From positions 1-21,283 of IMG/VR virus record IMGVR_UViG_3300009496_002242: DNA of 21,283 nt; one strand, given 5' to 3'. This DNA is from a virus. The translations under genes were made by a program, and so were the position numbers. Below the pieces are notes generated by a model. That model ran no database searches, was not told the origin of the DNA, and saw only the letters and a program-made list of their open reading frames with translations. This document shows positions 7,868 to 15,340 of the stretch, piece by piece; positions within the stretch are counted from its first letter, which is position 1; each line of letters starts with the position of its first letter.

Positions 7868-9077
7868 TTAAATTTATTACCTTTATTACTTTTTCTTTAA
7901 TGGTGTCAAAAATTAATACAGTTTGAAAACTATCACTCTCGCCATATGGAAATGCGTATATAACATCATTGACAATAACACATTGGTTGTATTTTTCAAT
8001 AGTAGTGTTGTCAGTAAAATATTTACTAACATCTATGGTATAACAAGAATCGTCTGCTGTGTCAACTACAAGAACTTCTGCTAGATCGCCTTGACTTTTC
8101 CAAGTTTCTTCTGGTTCGCAAACACACCCTCCTCTTGGAATGTAGTATATTTTACCCTGACTGTTTTCAGCACCGGCAAAGTACTTTTTACTTTCTTTGC
8201 CTATGCCTAAATCCTTTGTGTACCATGTATTGTTGTTAGCATCAACAATTAACATTTCGCTCCAATCCTCTTCGTGACCTGCTGGAGGAAAATAAATTTT
8301 ATTGTTACTTGCAACAGTGTGCGAATAATATTTTCTACTGGTAGCTTTTATGCCTGTGTGTTCAAATGTCCAACCGTTGTCGTACTTTGCTAACAGATCA
8401 AAATCATCATATTCACTATAAGGCGGAGCCCAAAGTTTATTACCTACCTTTGCCATAGTTGTAAACTTTTTATTGCAATATTTGTTTGTATCGTACTCCG
8501 TCCAATAATTAGATAAGTCAGTTAATGTGTATGTTTCCATATCACAGTCAAACTCTATAGCATAACTAAAATGTTTATCTAAACTTTCGCCTCTAGGCAA
8601 CCCGTAAATAGTATTTCCTATAAGTTGAGTTTGGTGCCACTTCTTTTCGTCGTCGGGTAAAATTCTTAATTCAATTTGTTTAACCCAGTTTGCATCTGTA
8701 TCTAATATTAATGCATAACTGTAAGGAGCGTGTTCTCCGTAAGGTAGAGCATATATTTTGTTTTTATAAACGTGACCCTGAATATATTTGCCTTGTCCGT
8801 CTATAGGAACTTCAATATATTGTATACTATTATCTTTAGTGTCTAATACTAGAATATTTTTCTCGTTATAAGGTAGCCAATATATTTTACTGCCTACTAC
8901 AATACCACGTTGCCATTTTTCGTAACAGTCTGATACTTCTAATGCAATCTTTTCAATAGAATATGTTTTAGGATCAATAACTAACATATAGTCTAAACTT
9001 TCGTTTAGTCCATAAGGCGGAACATATATTAATCCGTTATTCCCCACAGTAGGGTAACTAAATGCTTGTGGTGTCAT
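7857..9077 (-). CDS. Beta-propeller-like repeat protein (IYxxPYGE repeats)
   Basis: A 406-residue protein built almost entirely from about eight repeats of the form KIYxxPYGE...(L/V)x(V/F)D(T/A/C). Cores are at residues 15-23, 64-70, 107-114, 156-163, 213-221, 259-267, 308-316 and 371-379. The pattern of short strands with a DT turn is that of a beta-propeller. The seventh repeat carries an insertion with a CVCEPEETW segment. A strong site, AAGGA, stands 7-8 bases before ATG 9077, which lies 20 bases inside the kinase-like gene. It is a paralog of the adjacent 6725-7867 protein. Both sit between two twitch radical SAM genes, so they may bind, present or themselves be the substrate. This is inference only. 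Confidence 0.68.
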   Translation of the reverse strand: MTPQAFSYPTVGNNGLIYVPPYGLNESLDYMLVIDPKTYSIEKIALEVSDCYEKWQRGIVVGSKIYWLPYNEKNILVLDTKDNSIQYIEVPIDGQGKYIQGHVYKNKIYALPYGEHAPYSYALILDTDANWVKQIELRILPDDEKKWHQTQLIGNTIYGLPRGESLDKHFSYAIEFDCDMETYTLTDLSNYWTEYDTNKYCNKKFTTMAKVGNKLWAPPYSEYDDFDLLAKYDNGWTFEHTGIKATSRKYYSHTVASNNKIYFPPAGHEEDWSEMLIVDANNNTWYTKDLGIGKESKKYFAGAENSQGKIYYIPRGGCVCEPEETWKSQGDLAEVLVVDTADDSCYTIDVSKYFTDNTTIEKYNQCVIVNDVIYAFPYGESDSFQTVLIFDTIKEKVIKVINLNEI

Positions 9078-9531
9078 TTAAAAATCCTTCGAACTTCTCT
9101 CCAAATGCAGATTTTAAATCTAAATGCATTTTTATTATTGCTCCTTTTCTAGGAAACAAATTAATGTTATCCCAATCTATAAACACAACTTTATCATCTG
9201 GAGTAATAATCATATTACTTAAAACCCAGTCTCCGTGCGCATACGGTCTAGTCCTTTCTAGATCTTTAATACATGCAGAGTAAATCTTGTCAAAAAACTC
9301 TTGTGTATGATCAAACGTACTTGCTAGTTTTCCTTCTATAACATTCATTTTAAGAGTCATGCGATCTTTGTTACATGAATAGCTGTTAACTATCTCAGGT
9401 GCATATGTATTTAATAATTCAACATGTGCTTCTAGCCAGCTAGAGTCGCTAAAGTTCCATGATTTGTAATAAAATTCACCGTCAAAGTGTACCGAACGAA
9501 ATTTTGATTTATTTTCTTTAATTAAGACCAT
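9058..9531 (-). CDS. Minimal APH/choline-kinase-like phosphotransferase
   Basis: About 157 residues. AHGDWVLSN gives the catalytic loop (HGD near 99-101, metal-binding Asn106), and FIDWD gives the metal-binding aspartate (Asp119) of the aminoglycoside phosphotransferase and choline kinase fold. A candidate ATP lysine is in FYYKSW and a helix-C glutamate in LEAHVELL. The N-lobe is extremely short and no glycine-rich loop is obvious; usual members are 250-300 residues. It would phosphorylate a small molecule or sugar. The start is uncertain: ATG 9531 has AGAGG 12 bases before it, while an in-frame TTG at 9543 abuts the same AGAGG with no spacer. It overlaps the upstream radical SAM gene and the downstream propeller gene. 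Confidence 0.7.
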   Translation of the reverse strand: MVLIKENKSKFRSVHFDGEFYYKSWNFSDSSWLEAHVELLNTYAPEIVNSYSCNKDRMTLKMNVIEGKLASTFDHTQEFFDKIYSACIKDLERTRPYAHGDWVLSNMIITPDDKVVFIDWDNINLFPRKGAIIKMHLDLKSAFGEKFEGFLNDTTSI

Positions 9532-10558
9532 ATGCTTGTGCAACCTCTGGCAAGTAGTCTTTTATTTTTATATTTCTAAAATTATCTAATCTTGTAATTT
9601 TGTCTTTGAATACTTCTATTTGATTTGGATTAGGGTCGCCTTGTTCCCATCCGTTAGTATAAGTAAACAATTTTTTAAGATCATTGGGTGCATTTTGAAC
9701 ATTTAAATATTTAGGATTATCTAACTTATTATTTAGGTGAATAGTTAAATTTTCTGAGTCACACCAGTCAACTAATTCTTGCATGTATGGGGCATTTAAT
9801 ATGCTAATTGTTGGAGTTACACTAGTTAAAACACAATACTCTCTATATCTTTTGTAATTGTCTAAGATTTCGTTCCATTTGCTGCCGTATCGAATGTATT
9901 CAATTTTCTTTCCGATTGCATCAAAAGAAAACGCCATGTTTACAACTTTAAAACGTTTTAATAATTTTTCTAATTTATTATTATAAATTGTACCGTTAGT
10001 GTTAAATCTTACCATAACATCTGGATCTAAACGTTCTAACAGCTTAGGTAAATGCCTGACCATCATAGGTTCCCCGCCTGTAAGATATACTTCTTGTATA
10101 GGAAATTTAGTAATTTGTTGTATTGCTTCTTCACTAGCCCAGTTAAAATTAGGAACTTCTATTACATTATTAACCGGAGTAAGCCCTTGTTTTTGCATTT
10201 CTATAGCTTCTTCGGCAATACTGCTGCTGGACATTTCCCAGCAACTTATACATTTTAAGTTACAACTATTGCCAAATCTTATATCTAAGTGACTTATGCC
10301 TGGCCCGTATAACCGAGGCCTACTTCGCATACTTTCTAAACCGAGATCTTCATTCTTTTTACAAGTTATACACGCATTTGGCCATTCTCCTCGAGCAAAT
10401 GCTTCTCGGGCTTCTAAGTGAGTTTTGCTATTAAACCATTCTTGCGGAGTATGAGTTTTGATATTTTCTTTGTTGTTAGGTTCTGTACTAGCACAACAAA
10501 ATCGGTATTGCCCATCTGATCTTACACATAGTTGATGATCGAGATATTTGCATTTCAT
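9518..10558 (-). CDS. Radical SAM protein with N-terminal twitch domain
   Basis: A 346-residue protein and the first gene of the second block. Its N-terminal accessory cluster has Cys3 and Cys11, Cys21-Cys22, then Cys63 and Cys66 (CITC). The barrel motif CNLKCISC has Cys99, Cys103 and Cys106, followed by LTGGEP (GGEP at 161-164) and FNTNGT. It lacks the C-PW element of its two paralogs but keeps the order of domains. AAGGA upstream of ATG 10558 supports the start. Transcription probably begins in the divergent region 10559-10627. The reaction and substrate are unknown. Confidence 0.89.
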   Translation of the reverse strand: MKCKYLDHQLCVRSDGQYRFCCASTEPNNKENIKTHTPQEWFNSKTHLEAREAFARGEWPNACITCKKNEDLGLESMRSRPRLYGPGISHLDIRFGNSCNLKCISCWEMSSSSIAEEAIEMQKQGLTPVNNVIEVPNFNWASEEAIQQITKFPIQEVYLTGGEPMMVRHLPKLLERLDPDVMVRFNTNGTIYNNKLEKLLKRFKVVNMAFSFDAIGKKIEYIRYGSKWNEILDNYKRYREYCVLTSVTPTISILNAPYMQELVDWCDSENLTIHLNNKLDNPKYLNVQNAPNDLKKLFTYTNGWEQGDPNPNQIEVFKDKITRLDNFRNIKIKDYLPEVAQAYGLN

Positions 10559-10627
10559 TCTTTATATTATCCTTAAATGTTGTAAATAAATACTCATACA
10601 ATATATATATCTAAGGTAACGTAATTA
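10559..10627. promoter_or_regulatory. Divergent intergenic promoter region
   Basis: These 69 bases separate two divergent blocks and are the only non-coding stretch of this length between the left edge and 19715. They are very AT-rich and hold an alternating AT run at about 10601-10610. On the plus strand TTGTAA (10580-10585) lies 16 bases before TATATA (10602-10607), a possible sigma-70 early promoter. A late-promoter-like octamer overlaps it. Ribosome binding sites face both ways: AAGG before ATG 10628, and AAGGA before ATG 10558 on the minus strand. Confidence 0.5.
10581..10588 (+). promoter_or_regulatory. Possible T4-type late promoter (TGTAAATA)
   Basis: TGTAAATA differs at one position from the T4 late consensus TATAAATA. 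It lies about 40 bases before ATG 10628, leaving a leader of about 34 bases. The match is short and the DNA is AT-rich, so chance is possible. Confidence 0.35.
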
Positions 10628-11344
10628 ATGTCTCATAATGAATTAGAAGAATATCTAAAAACGCACTCAAAAGATTACAACTATAAGTACCCCGATATGT
10701 TTGATCCTAAATGGACTATAACAGAATCAGGATGGCCTTGGTTCCATTTAAGTTTACTTGATAATCAACCCTTTAAAGAAATGCATAAAGAAGCTGAAGC
10801 ATTGCTTGATGATTTTTATGTACATAGAGACGACTATGGAAAAGGGTGGAAAAGTTTAACAATACATGGTCTCGACAATGATACGCAGAGTCTTAACACG
10901 TATGGCGAGCGTAACGAAGTTCTTCAAAAATTAAATTGGACTCATGTGGCAGATAAGTGTCCTGTAACTAAAAAGTTTTTAACAGATGTTTGGCCTGCAG
11001 AATATTTAAATCGTGTGCGTTTTATGTTACTCGAACCAGGAGGATATATTCTGCCACATCAAGACAGACCTAGTGATCAAAAACGTTTAAGTGTGTGCAA
11101 CATAAGTCTTAATATGCCCGAAGGATGTGAAATGGTTATGAAAGATTTTGGTCGTGTTCCTTTTAAAGACGAAGGCAGTGCATTCTTAATGGACATTAGT
11201 AACGAACATGCAGTTATTAATAGAAGCAATAAGCCGAGAATACATATGATTATACATTACGAAATTGGCAGGCGATTACGTGATTTTTTCTATGTACTAA
11301 GAAGCAGTTACTACACAAATAGAGAAGACAATGAAAGATTATAA
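10628..11344 (+). CDS. Aspartyl/asparaginyl beta-hydroxylase-like 2OG-Fe(II) oxygenase
   Basis: A 238-residue protein. The segment RVRFMLLEPGGYILPHQD is typical of the Asp/Asn beta-hydroxylase (AspH) type, with HxD at His144 and Asp146. The distal histidine is His194 (NEHAVINRSN), and the 2-oxoglutarate arginine is Arg204 (KPRIHMIIHY). All expected cofactor residues are therefore present. It would hydroxylate a substrate using iron, O2 and 2-oxoglutarate. Despite the name, the phage substrate is not known to be a protein residue. It is the first gene of the third block and overlaps the next gene by 14 bases. Confidence 0.85.
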   Translation: MSHNELEEYLKTHSKDYNYKYPDMFDPKWTITESGWPWFHLSLLDNQPFKEMHKEAEALLDDFYVHRDDYGKGWKSLTIHGLDNDTQSLNTYGERNEVLQKLNWTHVADKCPVTKKFLTDVWPAEYLNRVRFMLLEPGGYILPHQDRPSDQKRLSVCNISLNMPEGCEMVMKDFGRVPFKDEGSAFLMDISNEHAVINRSNKPRIHMIIHYEIGRRLRDFFYVLRSSYYTNREDNERL

Positions 11345-12818
11345 CAGTTTATCTGATTCAGACAGATATTTTGATAGTTCGCAAATAGAAACATCTATCG
11401 GTGTAGGCATACTTGATCTTAGCAGAGATATTACAAATAACTTTGTTAGGAAAAAAACCTTCGACCTTACTTTTTGGATGATAAATCAAAGCTTACATCA
11501 AAATTTGTGTACGTACAGCGGCTTTAATTATAGTGTTAAACATTTACTAAACCAAAGTATACAGAATGGTAATAAAGTATGTATTATTCTAGCTCAGGGA
11601 ATAATGGCACCTAAGCTATATAGGATTCTAAAAAAGACCTCAGAATATTACATCGCTAATCCGGATTTCTTTGTAATGGGTCATATAATGGCTAAGCAGG
11701 ATCGCTATCCTGGGTTACATAGACAGATGCTAGTAGTTAATCTTGATAAGTGGGTAGAACTAGGTTCTCCTGAGTTTAACGAACAAGGGTTCTTTTGGGA
11801 TCGAAAAGAAGAATATAGTAACTATACTTTAAGTAAAGAAACACTCAGTGCAGATTATGCACCTGCATATATAGAAACTGCACCGGGAACACAAGTAGTA
11901 CACGTAGTAGAAGATGGTGCCAACTGGGTAGACATTGCTTGCAAGAATAATATTCGCATAGATAACTTTAGTTTTGAAATAAGAGATTGTAAGGCGTTTT
12001 TGTATCCGTATGACGATGCTGATAGATTAGAATATATTTGGAAAAATTTACAAGATGAAGAAGAAGTAGATAAAGTTGCAAATTACGCCCAACGAGCTTG
12101 GATACGCAAACTAGCATACCAGGAGCATATTGAAAAAGATCGCGTGTATGCGTACAACACCGAGCGTCTAAGCGGTGAAGGAGTAAGAAGTCCTGGACCA
12201 GTTGATGCTATTTTTAGTGCAGCCGCTGGCTTTAAAACAATGAAACTGTTAGATAATAATGGCTTTCACGAAAATACCGTTGTGACATATTATGATTGGT
12301 GTGATTCTAGTTTGCGTTTTAAACAACACTTACTTGAAACTTGGAATGGATTGGATTTTGACAAGTGGTTGCTCGAGCATGATTTAGAATACAACTTTAG
12401 TAGTACATATCGCGGAAACTACTTAGAGTTCTGGGAACAAGAAATACAAAAAGAATTCGGTAACAAAGAAGCATTTAAAGAATTATGGGACAGATATCGG
12501 CAATTAGAACATAAATTTATAGTTGTTAATCTTGTTAACGAACCGCAAAAACTATTTACTGAAATAAACAAGTATACTGGCAACAAGGTGTTATGGACTA
12601 CTAACATATGGCCTACACTTATGTTACATTGGAATGTAGATATTGATGAAATAGAACAAAAATATTTAGAGTTTGAAAAACTAGTACCGGATGACTTAGT
12701 ACTGTATGGTCAAGATTACTTAGCAATAGATTTACAAGATAGGATAAGACACAATAATAAACGAACACATCCTCGCTATTCTTCGACTAATAAATACGTA
12801 GTAAGATTGGAGGAATAA
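11331..12818 (+). CDS. Large protein of unknown function, possibly two-domain
   Basis: A 495-residue protein that I do not recognise. The N-terminal part has a hydrophobic strand KVCIILAQG (82-90), then FFVMGHI (113-119) and YPGLHRQMLVVNL (126-138), loosely like glycosyltransferase cores. The C-terminal part (about 290-440) has VDAIFSAAAGFKTM (291-304), VVTYYDWCDSSL (317-328), FIVVNLVNEPQ (396-406) and VLWTTNIWPT (420-429). This alternation of strands and helices could be a Rossmann-like fold of the methyltransferase type, but no clear SAM motif is present. There is no signal peptide or membrane segment. It sits between two oxygenase genes in a tightly coupled operon, so a role in the same pathway is likely. 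Confidence 0.75.
   Translation: MKDYNSLSDSDRYFDSSQIETSIGVGILDLSRDITNNFVRKKTFDLTFWMINQSLHQNLCTYSGFNYSVKHLLNQSIQNGNKVCIILAQGIMAPKLYRILKKTSEYYIANPDFFVMGHIMAKQDRYPGLHRQMLVVNLDKWVELGSPEFNEQGFFWDRKEEYSNYTLSKETLSADYAPAYIETAPGTQVVHVVEDGANWVDIACKNNIRIDNFSFEIRDCKAFLYPYDDADRLEYIWKNLQDEEEVDKVANYAQRAWIRKLAYQEHIEKDRVYAYNTERLSGEGVRSPGPVDAIFSAAAGFKTMKLLDNNGFHENTVVTYYDWCDSSLRFKQHLLETWNGLDFDKWLLEHDLEYNFSSTYRGNYLEFWEQEIQKEFGNKEAFKELWDRYRQLEHKFIVVNLVNEPQKLFTEINKYTGNKVLWTTNIWPTLMLHWNVDIDEIEQKYLEFEKLVPDDLVLYGQDYLAIDLQDRIRHNNKRTHPRYSSTNKYVVRLEE
12789..12796 (+). promoter_or_regulatory. Weak late-promoter-like octamer (AATAAATA)
   Basis: One mismatch to TATAAATA, inside the end of the upstream gene and 31 bases before the TTG start of the next. 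Such strings arise often in AT-rich DNA, so this is only a candidate. Confidence 0.2.
12809..12813 (+). promoter_or_regulatory. Strong ribosome binding site fixing a TTG start
   Basis: GGAGG lies six bases before TTG 12820, among the best sites in the window. It decides the start of the oxygenase gene, which has no ATG nearby. Confidence 0.7.
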
Positions 12819-12819
12819 A

Positions 12820-13548
12820 TTGTCTAATAAAATTATCAAAAACTATGACTCTGTTAATCACGGAATAACTCATAATTTCTTATACAATAATAATGACTGG
12901 GATATAATCGAACTTAATTATAACGTCGATAGTGCAAGACTTAAAGCATGGTGGAACAATATAAAAAAAGATTCTAGCCATTTGATCTTTAATTTTAATA
13001 ACATGTTTGAGAAGTTAGATGTTAATAAAAGTAAAGAAATGGTAGAACAGGGATATTGTGGATACTATTGCGGTCCTATAGACGGTGTTACTCTTGCGTG
13101 GCCGACTGAGCGATACGAGCCCCTTCCGCCGCCAGCACAATGTAATCCGGATATGTATCCAGAAGTTAATCGCGATACGTTCATTGATGATGCAAAGTTA
13201 CTACCTAAATTATATTTTGATTATTTTAAAGAGTTAGTTGAAGAATTGGGACATGATGCTTTTAGGCAAGCAATCGTCACTAGACATCATCCTAGTATGT
13301 ATATACGTCAACACATTGACAGTAAAGTACTTAAATTACATATCCCCATCGAGAGCAATGAAAATAGTTATTTTCATTTTGGTAAAGATAAAGAACGCTC
13401 ATATCATATGAAAGAAGGTAAAGCGTATATACTTAATACTGGAGATTGGCACGGAACAACTAACGAAACTCCAGATTATAGATCACACATCATTACGAGA
13501 ATAACCGAATCTCATATTTTAAAAGTTATAGGTATGACAAATGGATAG
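12820..13548 (+). CDS. 2OG-Fe(II) oxygenase-like protein (paralog 1 of the tandem set)
   Basis: A 242-residue protein beginning at TTG with a strong GGAGG. It has HxD at His165 and Asp167 (IRQHID), LKLHIPIESN after it, distal His211 (WHGTTN) and Arg221 (YRSHI), giving the complete iron and 2-oxoglutarate set. Ahead of the core is an AWPTERYEPLPPP segment that recurs in the next gene as TWPTARNVPLPPP and marks the subfamily. It shares the pattern H-D, HIPI, HxTTN, R with the three genes that follow, so the set arose by tandem duplication. Differences upstream of the core probably set substrate choice. The substrate is unknown. It overlaps the next gene by 8 bases. Confidence 0.8.
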   Translation: MSNKIIKNYDSVNHGITHNFLYNNNDWDIIELNYNVDSARLKAWWNNIKKDSSHLIFNFNNMFEKLDVNKSKEMVEQGYCGYYCGPIDGVTLAWPTERYEPLPPPAQCNPDMYPEVNRDTFIDDAKLLPKLYFDYFKELVEELGHDAFRQAIVTRHHPSMYIRQHIDSKVLKLHIPIESNENSYFHFGKDKERSYHMKEGKAYILNTGDWHGTTNETPDYRSHIITRITESHILKVIGMTNG

Positions 13549-14284
13549 AGTTTTACGACCTTCCCAAGTTGACTTGTCAGTTTTAGAAAGTTTGGAATGG
13601 GATATTATAATATTAGATAAAAAAATAGATGTTAAAAATTTACAATATTGGTATAATACCGTTACATCTAATTTAGACCATTTAAAATTTAACTTTCTAA
13701 CATGTCATGAGTATATAAAAGAATCTGTTAACGATAAATTTACTACTGATACAAATGATTACAAATGGGAACGTAGTAAAAAATATGAAGCATTAATCAA
13801 CTCGTGGACATTAACTTGGCCAACTGCTAGGAATGTGCCTCTTCCACCTCCTTGGGCTTCGGACTTAGAGTTTTTTACAGAATTAAAAACTCACTACGAC
13901 AATGACAATAATCTTGTAAAAGATTTTGAGTATAACAATAACATATATCTTACCCAATATAACTTTGGAGAATGGAAATCTATAGTAGAAGGAATAGGTA
14001 ACTATATTTACAATCCGCGTATTACACAACATATGCCTGAACTTATACTTTATCCTCATACAGACGGATACGGTGCTAGATTACACATTCCTATGACATA
14101 CGATAATAGTAAGTTTTACTGGGGAGAAGAATGGAATAGGGAATATAATTTTGAACCAGGAAACGTTTATATTATAAATTCAAGAGTTCCTCATTCTACT
14201 ACAAATTTTAGTCCTACGCCGAGAGCAAATATTATAGCAGACATACGTCTTGATAAATTTATGGATTTAGTAAACTGGAAATGA
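13541..14284 (+). CDS. 2OG-Fe(II) oxygenase-like protein (paralog 2)
   Basis: A 247-residue protein. HxD is at His173 and Asp175 (YPHTDG), followed by ARLHIPMTYDN. Distal His218 is in VPHSTTNF and Arg228 in TPRANI. The TWPTARNVPLPPP segment is shared with the preceding paralog. ATG 13541 overlaps the upstream stop by 8 bases, with AGG upstream. The last four bases form ATGA with the next gene. The lysine- and asparagine-rich middle (about 60-140) is the most divergent part of the set. It probably hydroxylates or desaturates a pathway intermediate; this is inference from family and context. Confidence 0.78.
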   Translation: MDRVLRPSQVDLSVLESLEWDIIILDKKIDVKNLQYWYNTVTSNLDHLKFNFLTCHEYIKESVNDKFTTDTNDYKWERSKKYEALINSWTLTWPTARNVPLPPPWASDLEFFTELKTHYDNDNNLVKDFEYNNNIYLTQYNFGEWKSIVEGIGNYIYNPRITQHMPELILYPHTDGYGARLHIPMTYDNSKFYWGEEWNREYNFEPGNVYIINSRVPHSTTNFSPTPRANIIADIRLDKFMDLVNWK

Positions 14285-14922
14285 AACGGTATATAGAAAC
14301 ACATGCTCCTATTGATTTAGGTTTCGACGTTAAACGCATTTTTTCCGTCGATATACAAAAGTTACAAAATTGGTATGACGATTTGCAAGAAAATTACAAA
14401 GATTGGAAATTTATTGTAGGAGAGAATCATCATGTGTGGCAGTTTCCAATTAGTGACCCTACCGGAGAGACTGGGCATATTATACCCGACGAAACAGGTT
14501 ACTATACATTATGTTGGAACAGTGACGAAGAAGGTCCTAAACCTTTCGAACAAGGTTGTGCTAAACCAGAGTATAGAGACAATGACAACGACGAATTAAA
14601 TCCACGCAAATGCTTTACAGGATACGGGTTAGAACTTGTAAACAAATTGCCTTTTAGGAGTAAAAAATGGTTAGTAACTGAGCACGTTCCTGGCACTAAA
14701 TTAATTACACACCAAGATAGCCCTGATAAAATTAGAGTACACATTCCTATACATACTAATAAAGATAGTAATTGGATTATAGACGGTATAGAGTATCACA
14801 TGGAGCCAGGATGGGCATACTTAGTTAATACAACTTTGCCGCATAGTGTAGAAAATAACGGAAAAACAAATAGAGTACACTTATATGGAAAGGTTTGGAC
14901 TGAGGATATAAAAAATGATTAA
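14281..14922 (+). CDS. 2OG-Fe(II) oxygenase-like protein (paralog 3)
   Basis: A 213-residue protein with HxD at His144 and Asp146 (ITHQD), IRVHIPIHTN, distal His188 (LPHSVENNG) and Arg198 (TNRVHLYGK). Its N-terminal half differs from paralogs 1 and 2 and lacks their LPPP segment. The distal motif H-S-V-E-N-N-G-K-T-N-R-V-H-L is closest to those of the double-domain protein at 15333-16505 (GDTDRIHL, GSTDRIHL), so it may be the nearest single-domain relative of that fusion. The start overlaps the preceding stop (ATGA), and the end overlaps the phosphatase-like gene by 8 bases. Confidence 0.8.
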   Translation: MKRYIETHAPIDLGFDVKRIFSVDIQKLQNWYDDLQENYKDWKFIVGENHHVWQFPISDPTGETGHIIPDETGYYTLCWNSDEEGPKPFEQGCAKPEYRDNDNDELNPRKCFTGYGLELVNKLPFRSKKWLVTEHVPGTKLITHQDSPDKIRVHIPIHTNKDSNWIIDGIEYHMEPGWAYLVNTTLPHSVENNGKTNRVHLYGKVWTEDIKND

Positions 14923-15340
14923 CGTAAAAACATATGCAATGAAAGATGTACATCCTATTCCGAGCAACGAATATCTTATCGGTATAACTAGTAATGGTAA
15001 TTGGATTCATTCTAACCCTGTTATGAAAGATGCAATAAACGTATTAAATTTAAAATTTGAAGATGTTGAAAAGTCAGGGCTAAAAGTAATCCAATGGTTT
15101 AACAATACTCAGAGAATAATATACGCTAGTATTTGTAGCGTCAATCAAGCAAAGCAGATTGTAGATTTTATACGTAAAATTCCAAAAAATGCAACACTGC
15201 ATGTATATTGTGCAAAAGGACAGTCGAGGAGTGTTGCTGTTGCTAACTATGTTAGAAAGTATTACAATAACGAAATAATAGACGACAGTAGTCATAACAA
15301 ACATGTTTATAGTTTATTAGAAAGGTATCATAATGCTTGA
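14915..15340 (+). CDS. Cys-based (dual-specificity/tyrosine type) phosphatase-like protein
   Basis: A 141-residue protein with the CX5R signature LHVYCAKGQSRSVAVANYV: nucleophile Cys99, phosphate-binding loop AKGQS and Arg105, followed by the usual helix. The residue before Cys is Tyr, where classical family members have His. The preceding region (QAKQIVDFIRKIP) fits the helix before the active-site strand. A general-acid aspartate is not clearly identifiable. Such small enzymes remove phosphate from proteins, RNA 5' ends or small molecules. Given the kinase-like gene at 9058-9531, a phosphorylated intermediate in the pathway is possible. GAGGA stands nine bases before ATG 14915. It is embedded between oxygenase genes in the same operon. 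Confidence 0.7.
   Translation: MINVKTYAMKDVHPIPSNEYLIGITSNGNWIHSNPVMKDAINVLNLKFEDVEKSGLKVIQWFNNTQRIIYASICSVNQAKQIVDFIRKIPKNATLHVYCAKGQSRSVAVANYVRKYYNNEIIDDSSHNKHVYSLLERYHNA

Noticed and set aside
10600-10611. Alternating AT run as an origin or repeat element
   Set aside because: Too short and unaccompanied by iterons or other origin features; better seen as promoter DNA.
14003-14012. TATTTACA (TGTAAATA on the minus strand) inside an oxygenase gene
   Set aside because: It faces away from any minus-strand gene start and lies in coding sequence. It shows that this octamer also arises by chance in this DNA.
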